The notes under the pieces were generated by a model. The model had not been told where the DNA came from. It saw only the letters and a list, made by a program, of their open reading frames with translations, and ran no database searches. A stretch of DNA of 64,000 bases from contig CM051514.1 in the NCBI GenBank assembly GCA_028015205.1, forward strand, positions 47,198,150-47,262,149. Direction: 5' to 3'. The position numbers and the translations under genes were made by a program. The DNA is from Mytilisepta virgata. Lineage: Eukaryota > Mollusca > Bivalvia > Mytilida > Mytilidae. Below are positions 35,001-46,735 of this stretch, in pieces; within the stretch, counting starts at the first letter, position 1; each line of letters opens with the position of its first letter.

Positions 35001-37190
35001 AAACAGGGAAAATATTGAAACAAAGAAAAACGATCAACACGTAAAACAAAAACAAAAACAATATTAAACGGTTAATAAAGTTAATGAAGGAAAACATCTT
35101 TAGTTTTAAACATGTTCATTAAATAGAACAGATATTTTCAAAATCTGTGGCAACTGATGAAAAGTGGACATCTATTACAGCGCAAAACAATATTTGGTAG
35201 TAGAAAACAACAACCAAGACTAAACAGAGCCATTGCTATCGTCACTGTACAATCACAAAGTTAACATGATTTGTCAATGATTTGCCTCTTTCGTTTTTTC
35301 AATCCAAACCACAGGGATAGCATTACATTCGCACAACACTGTATTCTTTACCTATCTGGATATCGCAACAACTGTTCTACTTCCAATATTTACAAACTTG
35401 CGGTTGTCCTGAATATTGCCCAAAAGTGTAATCATAGAAAATATTTTCCACGACAAATCTGTCGGAGACAGAATTTGCCCGATTTCAAACATCAATTCCA
35501 GTAATCTTCGATTAAATGCTCCAATATATTCAACACCAAACTAATACAGGGTCAGTAGTTAGGGAATCAATGCTAAGCCTGCAGACTGCCGTTGGTACAA
35601 TTCTTTAACCACATAGTCTCGTTATTACAGGATTAAACAAATAATTCTACCGGATCCTCATTTACTGATTTGAATTAAACTTTCTCAATAAAAACATTAC
35701 GATTAAGAAAGTCTTAAAACTAACTATGAATAATACAAATAAACCATCAGCGTTAAGAAAAAGTTGAATTTCCCATCGGGTGTAAAAAAGAAATACAACA
35801 TTATATACAATGTATAAAGAGAGATAACTATAATTCAATCATAATTAACGTCATTTTTTCAAATAACTAAGAATTTGTTTTCAAATAAATCTTTAAAGAT
35901 ACTGAACAATAATTTTAGATTTTTGTTTTATCTTTCACAACAATTCAAACCTGTTTTTTATATTTTGTTTTCAATAATTGGTGAAGTAAACAATAACACT
36001 AAGGCATCTATCTAAAAAATAGATTTATAATGTTGTGGACAAATAATAATGGATAGATGACTATGCTTTCCTTTAAACCATAATCTCGTCTCACATTGTT
36101 TTCAAAATGGTTCATAGTGTCACATATGACACAATGGTTACATAACTTGGTAAATATTCCCTTTTAATAATACTTTGGAATATCTATATAGTTGTATCTA
36201 TCTGTAAATGGTATCTGGACAGGATAGCCAATTTCACTTATGACTATGCTCTTAGAAACCAAATAACCCAAGATCCTATTATTTTTTCAAATTTAAAGAG
36301 CTTGGGGATTAAATTGGTTATCCTAGTGGTAAATATATGATAAGCAGAAAGAAAAGAATATATTGAGTGAAATAAGACCACAAGGAAGAGGTAAGCCTAA
36401 AGCTGAACATAAGGGAAAATACAAACAGGGATAATATTGAAACAAAGAAAAACGATCAACACGTAAAACAAAAACAAAAACAATATTAAACAATTAATAA
36501 AGTTAATGAAGGAAAACATCTTTAGTTTTAAACATGGTGATTAAATAGAACAGATATTTTCAAAATCTGTGGCAACTGATGAAAAGTGGACATCTATTAC
36601 AGCGCAAAACAATATTTGGTAGTAGAAAACAACAACCAAGACAAAGAGAGCCATTGCTATCGTCACTATTCAATCACAAAGTTAACATGATTTATCAATG
36701 AATTGCCTCTTTCGTTTTTTCAATCAAAACCACAGGGATAGCAGTGCATTCGCACAACACTGTATTCTTTACCTGTCTGGATATCGCAACAACTGTTCTA
36801 CTTCCAATATTTACAAACTTGCGGTTGTCCTGAATATTGCCCAAAAGTGTAATCATAGAAAATATTTTCCACTACAAATCTGTCGGAGACAGAATTTGCC
36901 TGATTTCAAACATCAAATCCAGTTATCTTCGATTAAATGCTCCAAAATATTCAACACCAAACTAATACAGGGTCAGTAGTTAGGGAATCAATGCTAAGCC
37001 TGCAGACTGCTGTTGGTACAATTCTTAAACCACATAGTCTCATAGGTCTCGTTATTACAGGATTTAGAAAATGAATAATTCTACCGGATCCTCATTTACT
37101 GATTTGCATTAAATTTTCTCAATAAAAAATTACGATTTAGAAAGTCTTAAAACTATAGAAATAAATAATATGACCGTACATTAGTATCAT
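32097..37190. repeat. Tandem array of ~1.4 kb units, right cluster (four units)
   Basis: The landmark TATTGAGTGAAA(T/G)AAGA or its variant starts units at about 32097, 33605, 34937 and 36359 (spacing about 1508, 1332, 1422). Units share GGTTCACAGTGTC, TTCTACCGGATCCTCATTTA, TTAACATGATTT and CAGGGTCAGTAGTTAGGGAA. The second unit is the most degenerate (33960-34320). The last unit continues into copy 2 of the segmental duplication, as the 1292-2105 unit does into copy 1. No functional gene. Confidence 0.9.
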
Positions 37191-37555
37191 TTTTGAGTGG
37201 GAAGTATGCTTAAATTTTATCACTACTTTAAATCTTTCTCATGCAATTTTCTGTCATGGTTTATCTTTTGACGTTAGATACTGCTTCTGTTATTTTCATT
37301 CACAAGTTTATGCGTTTTCTCCAAGCATTCCTGCAGTTGTTGGACTGCATGGTCTTGTTACTCGGAAGCACTTCAATTACTAAATCATGTGATCTCTCGG
37401 CCTAGCATGGGCATGTCAGGGGTTACTTTATCGACTCCATGTCCGGATAATGTACAAATTATTTCTGATAATCTCTGAGTATATATCTAAAGAACATTGT
37501 CTAATGGACTTAAATTTCTAATATTAACACTGTCTTGTACTATCATAAGGATACT

Positions 37556-37995
37556 CGTCACAGCATTTCCCCTCAAAGTCTCTACGCGTTCTAGCCAACT
37601 ATCCTTTTCCAATCTCTTGAAATGTCTTATTGGATTTAACAACCAACATCTTTTCCAGGGAGTTCTATCCGTCTTTCAATTGCCCCAGTACAATTTTTTC
37701 TGTGAGTGGAGGCAAGGTCATCGTCTCTGCCGAGGTAACTGTACCGCATACAATTTGATCTTCAAATGATAATTGTATGCCTTGTCTTGTCATTTTCATA
37801 ACGCCTTGACCAACATCAATTATCCTGTCTTGATATTTCTAAAAATATTGAATTCGATCCACATTCGGCCGCAACAGCAACAAAACTTGCACCTTCAACG
37901 TATGTTACAGTTTTACCGTATACTTTTATCTTTTCTCCACCTGCTGAATTAATTGCTCTAGTCATCTGAGTTTTTACCAGGTTGTTCATCTATCA
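37556..37995 (-). pseudogene. Ty3/gypsy-type pol fragment, copy 2 (more decayed)
   Basis: Paralogous to 2456-2905. The protease-RT spacer frame is interrupted by additional stops and indels, so no long ORF survives. Same family reasoning as for copy 1. Confidence 0.55.
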
Positions 37996-38329
37996 AGTGG
38001 GAGTTTTGACATGCCGTAAAAACTAGTTTGACCCACCATTTTCATACGACAGTTGCTTTCAAGTTGTTCTAGTTTGTCAGATGTTGATAGTGGCATTTGC
38101 TTTGCAAATCTGTTTTGTTATGAAACTTTGTGTTTCAAAAACATTTTTTTTATATTAAATTTACAGTTCCGCCGGTTTTTATTTACCATTGACTTCAAAA
38201 ATATCTCTACCTCAGGACTTAATCTATTAACGCATGTTATCCCGTTGATATTTTTTTCTACGCTAACCTAACTAAATGTGACAAGTGAGTTTTATTTTCC
38301 TTTGATTTTATTTTATCTGAGGCTTATGA

Positions 38330-38545
38330 ATTTATTGACCGTTACAGTTCTTCAATATCTAAGATGATGTTGAACCTGTTCCCACGGTCGTAACATTTCA
38401 TGTGCCTCCACAGATTTCTGACTTCCACCGGATTGACTTCGTTGAACTTCGCGACGGGTGCCGTATACGGAGCATGAACTACTTACCCTTCCGGAGCACC
38501 TGGGTTCAATCTTGATTTTTATAGGAGTTCGCGTTGTTCGGTTAT
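38330..38545 (+). repeat. R2 fragment
   Basis: TCAATATCTAAGATGATGTT, GACGGGTGCCGTATACGGAG and GGAGCACCTGGGTTCA. It is cut at about 38540 by the deletion junction relative to copy 1. Confidence 0.75.
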
Positions 38546-38636
38546 GGTACGAAATTTCCATAATTCAACTTATATATGACACATAATAGTTTTTGATTGG
38601 TCAAAATTTTAAATCACATCTCAAACTGCATTACTA

Positions 38637-38950
38637 CACAGGCAGAAATGCCACACATGTGCATATGCATGACACATGTGTTTCATGCCACGCATATGAA
38701 ACATGTTTGCAAAACGCATGTAATACGCACGATTCACACATGTGATCATGCGTTTCACAATGAATTTCATGCGCGAGAAAACATACCTGTGTCACATGCG
38801 TTTTCGGATACTTGCCATTCACATGTGTGTGTCATTAATGATTACATGCTTGGTGAATGTGTCAAAGAGACAACAAAGCTTGCATGTCACGCATGTGACT
38901 CACGCGTTTCCAGGTTCATGCGTGACACATGTGTGGCATTTTTGCCTGTG
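38637..38950. mobile_element. MITE with TA target-site duplication, longer copy
   Basis: Same TIRs and TA flanks as 6277-6520, but 314 bp. The extra length sits at about 38825-38885, with GATTACATGCTTGGTGAATG and a GTCAAAGAGACAAC word. It creates His/Cys-rich ORFs on both strands that are by-products of the palindromic words. Confidence 0.85.
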
Positions 38951-39767
38951 TAAATAAAGTAGAATTTTAAATAACAAAGCTATAAGAGAGTATGTCGACC
39001 ATTTGAGTTATGTCGTCTCAATGATCAACAGAATAGCCATTTTAGAAAATGAAATAAAAGTAATTTACAAAATCTTTGAAGAATAGTATACATCCAGTCC
39101 ATGATAAATATATTCTGAATATATTATATCTATTAATGATTCAAATAACTCTTCAACCTTTTTTTATTTTTCAGAAAAAGTTTTCAAACTTCCTTCCAAA
39201 ACAATTGATATAAACGAAACAATTATTTCATGATGGAGCTATAGTGAAATGTGAAATGTGAAAATACTGCAGTTCATACGTTGGATGAAGTGAACATTAT
39301 TTGTTGGAAAATTGTGGTAATTTTTCATATTTCAGCAAAGATATAATTAGGATGAAGGAAATAATAAAACACATTGTTCGGTGAAAAAAATCAAAAGGAG
39401 CCTTTCACAATCTGTAAGTCAAATAATTTAATATAAAATAATTTGCTACTTTGCTTAATTCTCACTGCTAGATTATCATGTAAATTTCTCTGATAAGAAC
39501 ACGATTCAACGCTAGCTCATTTCCCCTTCCCAATAGAACTGACAGACTCTTTTTTAGCATTTACTTTTCCAGGAAAAAAAAAATGTTAACCAAAGCGGAT
39601 AATTATATATTGCAACTGTAGTTTATGATATCCCAACAAGATCAACTATTGATATTCTCAAATGAGTAAGATATATCATATTCCTATCTTCCTCATTTCT
39701 GCTCAAATATTTGTTTGGTAGGTCAATGTTATCATGAATTCGAAATGTCTTTGGAAATAACAATATG
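38951..39767. other. Non-coding duplicated sequence
   Basis: Counterpart of 6521-7367. No gene. Confidence 0.5.
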
Positions 39768-39945
39768 TAAAGTCAAGAAATACCAAAAGGATATTCGAAG
39801 GAGGGAAAAATCGAAACAACTCACAAACTCCCGAGAACAATGAAGACAAGACCAAAACAATGCATGCATTTATAATTAAAAACTAAAAACATATGCACAA
39901 CATGGACCCCACCAAAAATATATATTTTTTTTTTGGGGGGGGAGG
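39768..39945 (-). repeat. R2 element, inverted
   Basis: AAGTCAAGAAATACCAAAAG to the ACATGGACCCCACCAAAAAT and G-rich stretch. Fuller than its counterpart at 7368-7498. Confidence 0.7.
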
Positions 39946-40499
39946 TCTATTTCAATAGACAGTTCTTTTTCCAAAGGGCACAATCTGGGCATCCTTACTG
40001 GTCGACCTATTTGCAGTGGATACGAGAATTTGTACAAACAGAAAAAAACACCAAGCATTTGGAATAGAATCCGCTCTACAAAATTCTTTGCTAATGTTTT
40101 GGTTTTGAACTGAATTTTTTAATAACATAAACAGTGCTTATTAAATCTATGATTTTCGGAAACATTTACTTTTCTTTGAGCCGACATAACATCCTCGGGC
40201 ACCATACCTAGTATTTTTTAAATTTCCATCGTTGCAATGAACGGAGAAGAAAATATTATTTTTCAACTTGAAAACATCAGATTTCGGAATTAGTGTCCTC
40301 GATATTTTCAGTTCTTTTGTTCCTAATGGCAGCTATTTCAACATATGGGATAAAAGACATATATTGTGGGGATTAAAGAGCATTGCATTTTAAACTCAGT
40401 ATTTAGATAATAATGTAAATTAATTCACTGATAACTACAATAAACACGGTTAAACTTAAATATGAAGAGCATCAAGTAGGGGCTCACATAGTATTGTTA
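39946..40499. other. Non-coding duplicated sequence
   Basis: Counterpart of about 7499-8039. No gene. Confidence 0.5.
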
Positions 40500-41125
40500 G
40501 AGGTATTTTAGAGATATTTTCAACACTATAATAGACCAACTTTAGTAGTGTTTTGGCAAAAATGGTCTTTGGGTGGTCCTCTTTTAGAATTGTGTCCTGG
40601 AAATTGTCCTTTAACATAGGATCCAATTAGAAAATTCATTTTAAAATTTTCTTGTACCAATCCTGAGCCAATTAGAACCAGACTGGGCAGAATTGGGCCT
40701 TAGATGACCCGCGTTCAGTATTTTGTCCAATGACCTGATATTCAACAAAGATGGCCGCCACAGCCAAACTTAGTTTCACATAGGACTCTATGGAAAAAAT
40801 CATTTAAGAATCGTTTGGTCTGAGAACAGGTGGCAATTTGGAACCAGACTTGGCAGCCATGGATATTAGATAGTCCTTTTTCAGATTTGTGTCTCATGAC
40901 TTGGAATATTAACCAAGATAGCCGCCACAACGGAGCTTTGTTGAACATATGGCCCTATGGCAAAATTCTATTAAAAATGTCTGAAAGCACTGAGCAAGTT
41001 GACACCAGACTTGGCATCAATGGTTCTTAGATGGTCCTCTCTCAGAATCATGTCGAACAATCATAGGCGTTTTAATGGGTGTTGATTTGGAAATTAAATC
41101 CTGCTGAACGATACAGGCTCCATGG
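40500..41125. repeat. R3 degenerate tandem repeat
   Basis: Counterpart of 8040-8640. The end reads CAGGCTCCATGGAGCCTCTA, a better palindrome than in copy 1. Confidence 0.7.
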
Positions 41126-41811
41126 AGCCTCTAGTTAAGGTTTTGGTTTGCTTTATTTACACTATTTTACTTTAGCCAAGAGGCGAAAAGACATAGTAAC
41201 TATGATTTAAAAAAAATTAAATTATAGAGATTTTATATATGACATGTTTTTTTATTGATAAAATGTTATGAGGTTGTTTATTCATGTATGAGACAGTTCA
41301 AAAATGTGAGAGATCAAGTCTTAGTCTTTTAAATATTGTGCATAACATTTATATATTTATGGACTTGTAGTTTATATGAACATCTCACTCTGTAACCTTT
41401 GTAATATTGGTTTTAGAGAATAAAGATATAAAATATATTAAATCAGGGCACATGTCTTGTTTTATTTTGTTGGAAAATATTTTCTCCAATTAAACCAAAA
41501 GATAGGTTTTTTTTTCTTCAAATAAAAGATCAAGCAAATCCATTTAACCACAATATACCAATTTTACTTCAATATGAAAAGAATCAACACACAGCATAGT
41601 TAAAGTTATAGTAAATATTTGCAAACCTGTTAAAGATATGCCTTGTTGTTCATTCAGGACAAAGAGCAAAGAGCGTTGTTGAACTTTGATAATTGAATCT
41701 TTTTTTTTCTTTCTTAACCATCCATTAAGATGTATTTTTTTAAGAACGGTTATTCAGACTGACTCAGTGCAAAGAATAAAAGAATGGCTCAGTTACTAAC
41801 CTAAGTAATGT
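41126..41811. other. Non-coding duplicated sequence
   Basis: Counterpart of 8641-9298. No gene. Confidence 0.45.
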
Positions 41812-41932
41812 CAAGAAATACCAATACCAACGAAGACAGGACCAAAACAATACATGCACTACAATAAAGAACTAAAAACATATGAAAAACATGGACCCCA
41901 CCAAAAAAACCGGGGGAGGGGGTAGAGGTTAA
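41812..41932 (-). repeat. R2 fragment, inverted
   Basis: Counterpart of 9299-9412. Confidence 0.7.
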
Positions 41933-41961
41933 TCTAATTACACTCTGTACATGACATCTGA

Positions 41962-42005
41962 GTGTGGTCTATCTTCTAGTTTAAAACCAGGTTAGAAGAC
42001 CACAC
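41962..42005. repeat. Short inverted repeat (hairpin)
   Basis: Identical arrangement to 9450-9493. Confidence 0.6.
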
Positions 42006-43012
42006 TACACCAAAGGCAAGAATAAGCACAATGAAATGAATGTTTAGTCATCTTCCTAGTTCTGTAAATGTGAAAATGCAAGGATGTAGGATATGAAATT
42101 TGCGTGAGTGACAACTGGACAATATCCCGTTATATTGAATATAGTTCAATATTTATTATGCCCGCACAATAAATAAATCTCATACATCAACATAATTATC
42201 AAAAGGCAATGCGTCCAATTTAATTATCAACAAACTCAGTCTGGAATATATTATAAAATAAATTCCAAGATCGTTTATTTGTCTTAGACCACTAATAACA
42301 AAATTCTTAACAAACAAATTTTCAAACAGGCCTGTGATGTTGAATGCTTGATAAAGTTGGTTCAAAGTAACTGTAGGTTCAATGCAGACAGATATACTCA
42401 GAGTGTATTCACAAGCCAGTAGCCAATTTTGCATTTGACTGATGTTAAATTCATTTGATACTGTCAACAATTAACATAATTCAATTAAATTGAAATTTAT
42501 AGTCCTTAGAATATAATGATTTATGTTCCTTTGGGTATCTCATGTTGACATTATATTGTAGCCGTTTCTGCTTCGACTTTCCAATCTCTTGAGCACAAAT
42601 TGGGTTTCGTTTGTATGTTTTTCTTCGTTAATAATGAAATGAAGTAAGACACTTTACAGCTTGTCTACAGAGGACTAGAGGTGAACCCCTACTTAAAAAA
42701 ATCTACTGTCAATTTCAACAAATAAACTTAAAAAACCTAATTCCATTGAAAAAAGTATTGACTATAAACACAGTTTACACGCCCATTGAGACATCGAGGA
42801 ACATAAAATACAAGAAAACTAGAGTATGCAGCCTATTATTTAAAAGCGAAAGTAAACATAGTAAAAAAAACTGTTGGAGAGTTGAATGAAAAACATAATA
42901 AAAAAGTTCCGAAGTAGGACAGTTGAACGAAATAAACGAAATTCGGTTATACTGTTACCACAAATACATACCATTGTAACATTCTATGTACTACGGCCTG
43001 TTGTATGTAGTA
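42006..43012. other. Non-coding duplicated sequence
   Basis: Counterpart of 9494-10497. The minus-strand ORF 42180-42470 is longer than in copy 1 because of an indel, but has no recognisable domain. Confidence 0.45.
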
Positions 43013-43095
43013 GAGAACTCGGAAAAGATAATCAACGAGTGACGTCAGTCGCGAGTTGATTATCGATCCGAATTCACTACTTCTTATAAGTTCTC
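43013..43095. repeat. Palindrome remnant, inner arms kept
   Basis: GATAATCAAC (43027-43036) pairs with GTTGATTATC (43055-43064) around a centre containing TGACGTCA. The right outer arm (CACTACTTCTTATAAGTTCTC) is present; the left outer arm is missing beyond GAGAAC. Copy 1 shows the opposite pattern. Confidence 0.8.
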
Positions 43096-43292
43096 TCACT
43101 TAAACCATTGCTATGTATTCTTTAAGTCATTACTCTTTGTAATATACAATTTCAGCGTTTCCTTATAGTTTGTTCACATTTTTATTGTCGGAATCGAATA
43201 AAATATATCCCTTTCGAATCACATTTTTAAAATTAAATTTTAATTCTGAGTCAGTTTAAAATCACTATTCGTTCTGCATGGATTTTTGTCAT

Positions 43293-43523
43293 AGATAGAT
43301 GATTTCAAAGATGAAAATAAAAAATCGATTAAACAAACAAATGAATATAGTCCGACTATAAATACAGATAATTCTCACAAAGAATAATAACCATATGTAT
43401 AATTTAAAATCACTATAAAAAAAGCTACAATTCCAAAAGTATTTTTAAAAAAGTAGCATTAAATCACGATGCTAGAACATTTGTCATAAAAATGTTTTTT
43501 GAACTTACCCCTAGTCAAATATT
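43293..43523. other. Copy-2-specific ~230 bp block
   Basis: Copy 1 joins GATGATT directly to ATTAGTATATATATGAGTG (about 10750). Here about 230 AT-rich bases intervene. No terminal repeats or coding seen; it could be a deletion in copy 1. Confidence 0.6.
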
Positions 43524-43575
43524 AGTATATATATGAGTGTAGAAGTTTGAATAAAAACTACTCATCATTAATTAT

Positions 43576-43919
43576 ATGACAATGGAAATGGACGACGAGG
43601 ATATTTTTATAACGTAATCTAAATTTTGTGAAAATCCACAAAAATCTGATGAGGATTTAAGTGCAAACTTTTTTTAATGTATGATGACATTTCGTCGGCA
43701 TCTGAAAATGAAACTTTTCCTGTTATAAAACCTATTTATGAGGATATATCGTCTGCATCAGACGAGGATTTAATGTGTACCTTAGTCGATAAGTTAGATT
43801 CTGAGCTACGAACCAAACCAGGGCCGTCAAGAATAAATAAGATAGTGTCTGATAATCAAATAGAAGAGCTTTCTGTGAGAAGATTAGTATTATATTTTTA
43901 TATTTATTTGATTCTTTAG
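43576..43919 (+). pseudogene. Crypton-like N-terminal fragment, copy 2 (broken)
   Basis: The same acidic frame from ATG 43576 now stops at codon 14 (TAA where copy 1 has CAA). The downstream frame 43677-43919 is open for 80 codons (DDISSASENE, YEDISSASDEDLMC, GPSRINKIVSDNQIEEL, R-R-L) and then runs into hydrophobic non-homologous text. It lacks the copy-1 TAA and includes a 27-bp segment absent from copy 1. The two copies carry different disabling changes. Confidence 0.4.
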
Positions 43920-44799
43920 AGATAAATCCTCATCCCCACTTTTTCCGAAGTATTCCCCCCTTTTTTTTCTAAAGTATATATATGATGTTCTGAAACGGTC
44001 CTATGCAGTTATATATGAACCGCACAACCTTCAACTGTGTTCAATACGTAGGAAAGGCCCATAAATTATGTATAAGAGGATAACTATTTTTATCAGGGAG
44101 AAGACAAGATTATTATTTTTTCCTGTCAAAAAAACTGTCGCTTGGGTTGCATCAAATTTTTAAAAAAAATGCGTCTTATTGACAGTTTTTCTTGAGGTTA
44201 TATTTGAAAGGTCTCAGTTAAACAACGTCAGAGTAGTTAATCAGTTGAATACACAAAACTTGTACCATCCTTTGTACAATTTTCTTGAAATAAGCTAGTT
44301 TCCACGGACAGAAAAAATTGTACAACTTCAGTTAGGTCGAAAACTGAGAAGGGGTTGATTACAAAAAACTTGTACTTTCCTTTGTTATTAAGTTTGCTGA
44401 AAAATTCCGGAAAAATGGGAATGCATTCTTTTTAAAAAACAATTCATGCATAAAATGTTGCAGGTGCACAGCATCAATATATTACCTTACAATAAGACGT
44501 TCACCATGCCAAAAATGAAAAATGTTTGTCTCGAGAAAAAAAAAACAGTTTCACTAACGACATTTTATTTTGAAAAATCCTGTTCCTACATGTAAAATAA
44601 AAATAATCCTCTGGCCAACAGAAAAAATAAAATTTTTTCTCGAGAAAAAAAACAGTTTTGATAGTTAGTGCCTTATCGTTTACAACATTCATTTTCTATC
44701 AATTCGTAGATAGAGATTTTTTTACGGTTGTAATTAAATCTACTCATTCAAACGAAATTCGTTGAACTGTGGTGAGTAGTATTTATAGACACAATCAGA
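43920..44799. other. Non-coding duplicated sequence
   Basis: Counterpart of 11135-12030. No gene. Confidence 0.45.
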
Positions 44800-44960
44800 A
44801 CTTCAGTGGATTCCTAAAAATAATCCACTGTTTCTTCAATAGATGACGTCACAACAATGGTTTAAGGCACGCTTATTCCTACGTGCAATAGACGATCACG
44901 TGACTGCCCCACCTTTGCTGTAAAATATGCCTAGATCGTGGGTTGCATTCTGTACCACGA
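44800..44960. promoter_or_regulatory. Candidate regulatory segment, copy 2
   Basis: Hairpin CAGTGGATT/AATCCACTG, TGACGTCA (44844-44851) and TCACGTGA (44896-44903), in the same order and spacing as in copy 1. Confidence 0.3.
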
Positions 44961-45472
44961 TTCAATTTTCGAATTTTCGCCTGACAAGTTACTATATTGT
45001 GAAACCTTTTATACATTTGTATATTAAAAATATATTACAGAAGTGATATCTTTTTTGCATTTGCTTATTGGATTTTACATGCAACATATTTACATAAACA
45101 ATAATCTTAGATCAATAAAGTACTAAATAATGACAACATATATCCAACAACTAAGGATCATCGTGTAATTTTCAACAAGGAGTAACAATACAGATGTAAT
45201 GTATATGCTATACAAGAACAAATGGCCCGGAAATATGTTGTCAAGATTTCACAAAATCATGTTTATGATCATACGATGATATTCATATTAATAACATTTT
45301 TTAAAATTCGTTTAAACATTGAATTTAATGCTATTACAGTAATAAAGAATATTTGCCTGATACCTCTGTCGTGTGTTCATGTTCTGTTTAATTTATGAAT
45401 AAAAATATAATAGAACGGATGTGGCTGCCTTATTTGGCCCAATGAACTCAATATCAATGCATATAATTATTA
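44961..45472. other. Non-coding duplicated sequence
   Basis: Counterpart of 12191-12702. No gene. Confidence 0.45.
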
Positions 45473-46735
45473 TCCCCCCGCTTAGCGAAAGCGGGGGGAT
45501 CATGTAATACAGTCCGTCCGTCCGTACGTACGTACGTACGTACGTACGTCTGTAGTGGCAAGGCATATCTCTGAAACGGTAAAAGATAGAAACTTGAAAT
45601 TTGGCATCATGGAAGAGTATATGACCCACTAGGGAATAGACCCCTTAAAATTGGAATTCGACCCCTTGGGGCCAAATTATGAGCGAAAAACGAATTTCGC
45701 GATATCCAATAAATGGAGATATCTCCAAAAGTGTGAAAGCTAGGATATTGGAACTTATGTCACTACTTATATTGCCTTTCCCAAGTTGAAAGAGGGTATC
45801 AAAATTTTGGTCCCGCCCCTAGGGGCAATGCCCTAAGGAGTTAAAAAATGTCTAAAAACGATTGTCCAAGAACTCCTCCTACACCGTAGATGATAGAAAC
45901 ATGAAATTAGGTACACTAGTAACACTTGAAGAGTTGTCTGTGCCAAAGGTTTCGGAATTTTGATTTTTGCCCGGGGGGTGGGGCTACACCCTAATATGTA
46001 AAATCTCAAAATATGGTAAGATCAGTTCATATCCCCACCCCTTAACCATATATATTTTTATTCCACATTTAAAGACGAGTTACATGGTCACCCCCGGGGG
46101 TCAGCCCCACCCCCCTCATTTGGAAAATTACAAGATATCTCAAAAACAGTTAAGATCCCCACCCCTAAACCATATATATTCTTAGTGGGCATGACAAGAC
46201 AAGTTTAATGGTCATCCCCGGGGGTCGGCCCCACCCCCTAATTTAGAAAATTACAAGTTATCTCTAAAACAGTTGAGATCCCCACCCCTAAACCATATAT
46301 ATTCTTAGTGGGCATGACAAGACCAGTTGAATGGTCATCCCCGGGGGGTCGGCCCCACCCCCCTCATTTACAAAATTACAAGTTATCTCAAAAACAGTTG
46401 AGATCCCCACCCCTAAACCATATATATTCTTAGTGGGCATGCCAAGACCAGTTGAATGGTCATCCCCGGGGGTCGGCCCCACCCCCCTCATTTACAAAAT
46501 TACAAGTTATCTCAAAAACAGTTGAGATCCCCACCCCTAAACCATATATATTCTTAGTGGGCATGACAAGACCAGTTTAATGGTCATCCCGGGGGTCGGC
46601 CCCACCCCACTTATTTAGAAAATAACAAGTTATCTCTATTTATGCAATTTGAAATTATGAGGGGTTCAGACTTTGTGCATTCCGACTTTGCTGGGAGCGG
46701 GGGGATGTGCAATCTCCGATTGCTGCGTTTCATTT
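45473..46735 (+). mobile_element. Non-autonomous Helitron/Helentron-like ('pearl'-type) element
   Basis: Copy 1 has the empty site ATTATTA|AGTATTT at about 12704. Here 1263 bp are inserted with no target duplication. The insert begins with TC and a hairpin of ten perfect pairs (CCCCCCGCTT / AAGCGGGGGG, 45474-45498). A tetranucleotide run (CCGT/ACGT, 45513-45549) follows, then about 470 bp unique sequence, five ~123-bp tandem repeats (about 46020-46640), a second GCGGGGGGAT near the 3' end, and a terminal hairpin GCAATC-TCC-GATTGC. Rolling-circle elements and the bivalve 'pearl' repeats share this plan (no duplication, subterminal inverted GC words, 3' hairpin, internal tandem core with a microsatellite). 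The 3' end is not a canonical CTRR. It encodes no Rep/helicase. Confidence 0.7.
46020..46640. repeat. Tandem repeat inside the element, ~123-bp unit, about five copies
   Basis: ACCATATATATTCTTAGTGG or its variant recurs at about 46044, 46168, 46291, 46417 and 46540. Each unit has GGTCATCCCCGGGGGTCGGC and GATCCCCACCCCTAAACC. GC-rich against an AT-rich background. ORFs on both strands here are repeat artefacts. Confidence 0.85.

Noticed and set aside
32097..37190. CRISPR-like or rDNA-like repeated array
   Set aside because: Units are ~1.4 kb, imperfect and without short spacers or rRNA motifs; the DNA is eukaryotic.
38597..38957. Overlapping His/Cys-rich ORFs on both strands that look like a metal-binding protein
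   Set aside because: They lie inside the TA-flanked MITE and arise from repeated CACATGTG/CATGCG words; the shorter copy at 6277-6520 has no such frame.
45967..46525. Proline/glycine-rich ORFs on both strands
   Set aside because: They are translations of the GC-rich 123-bp tandem repeats of the inserted element.
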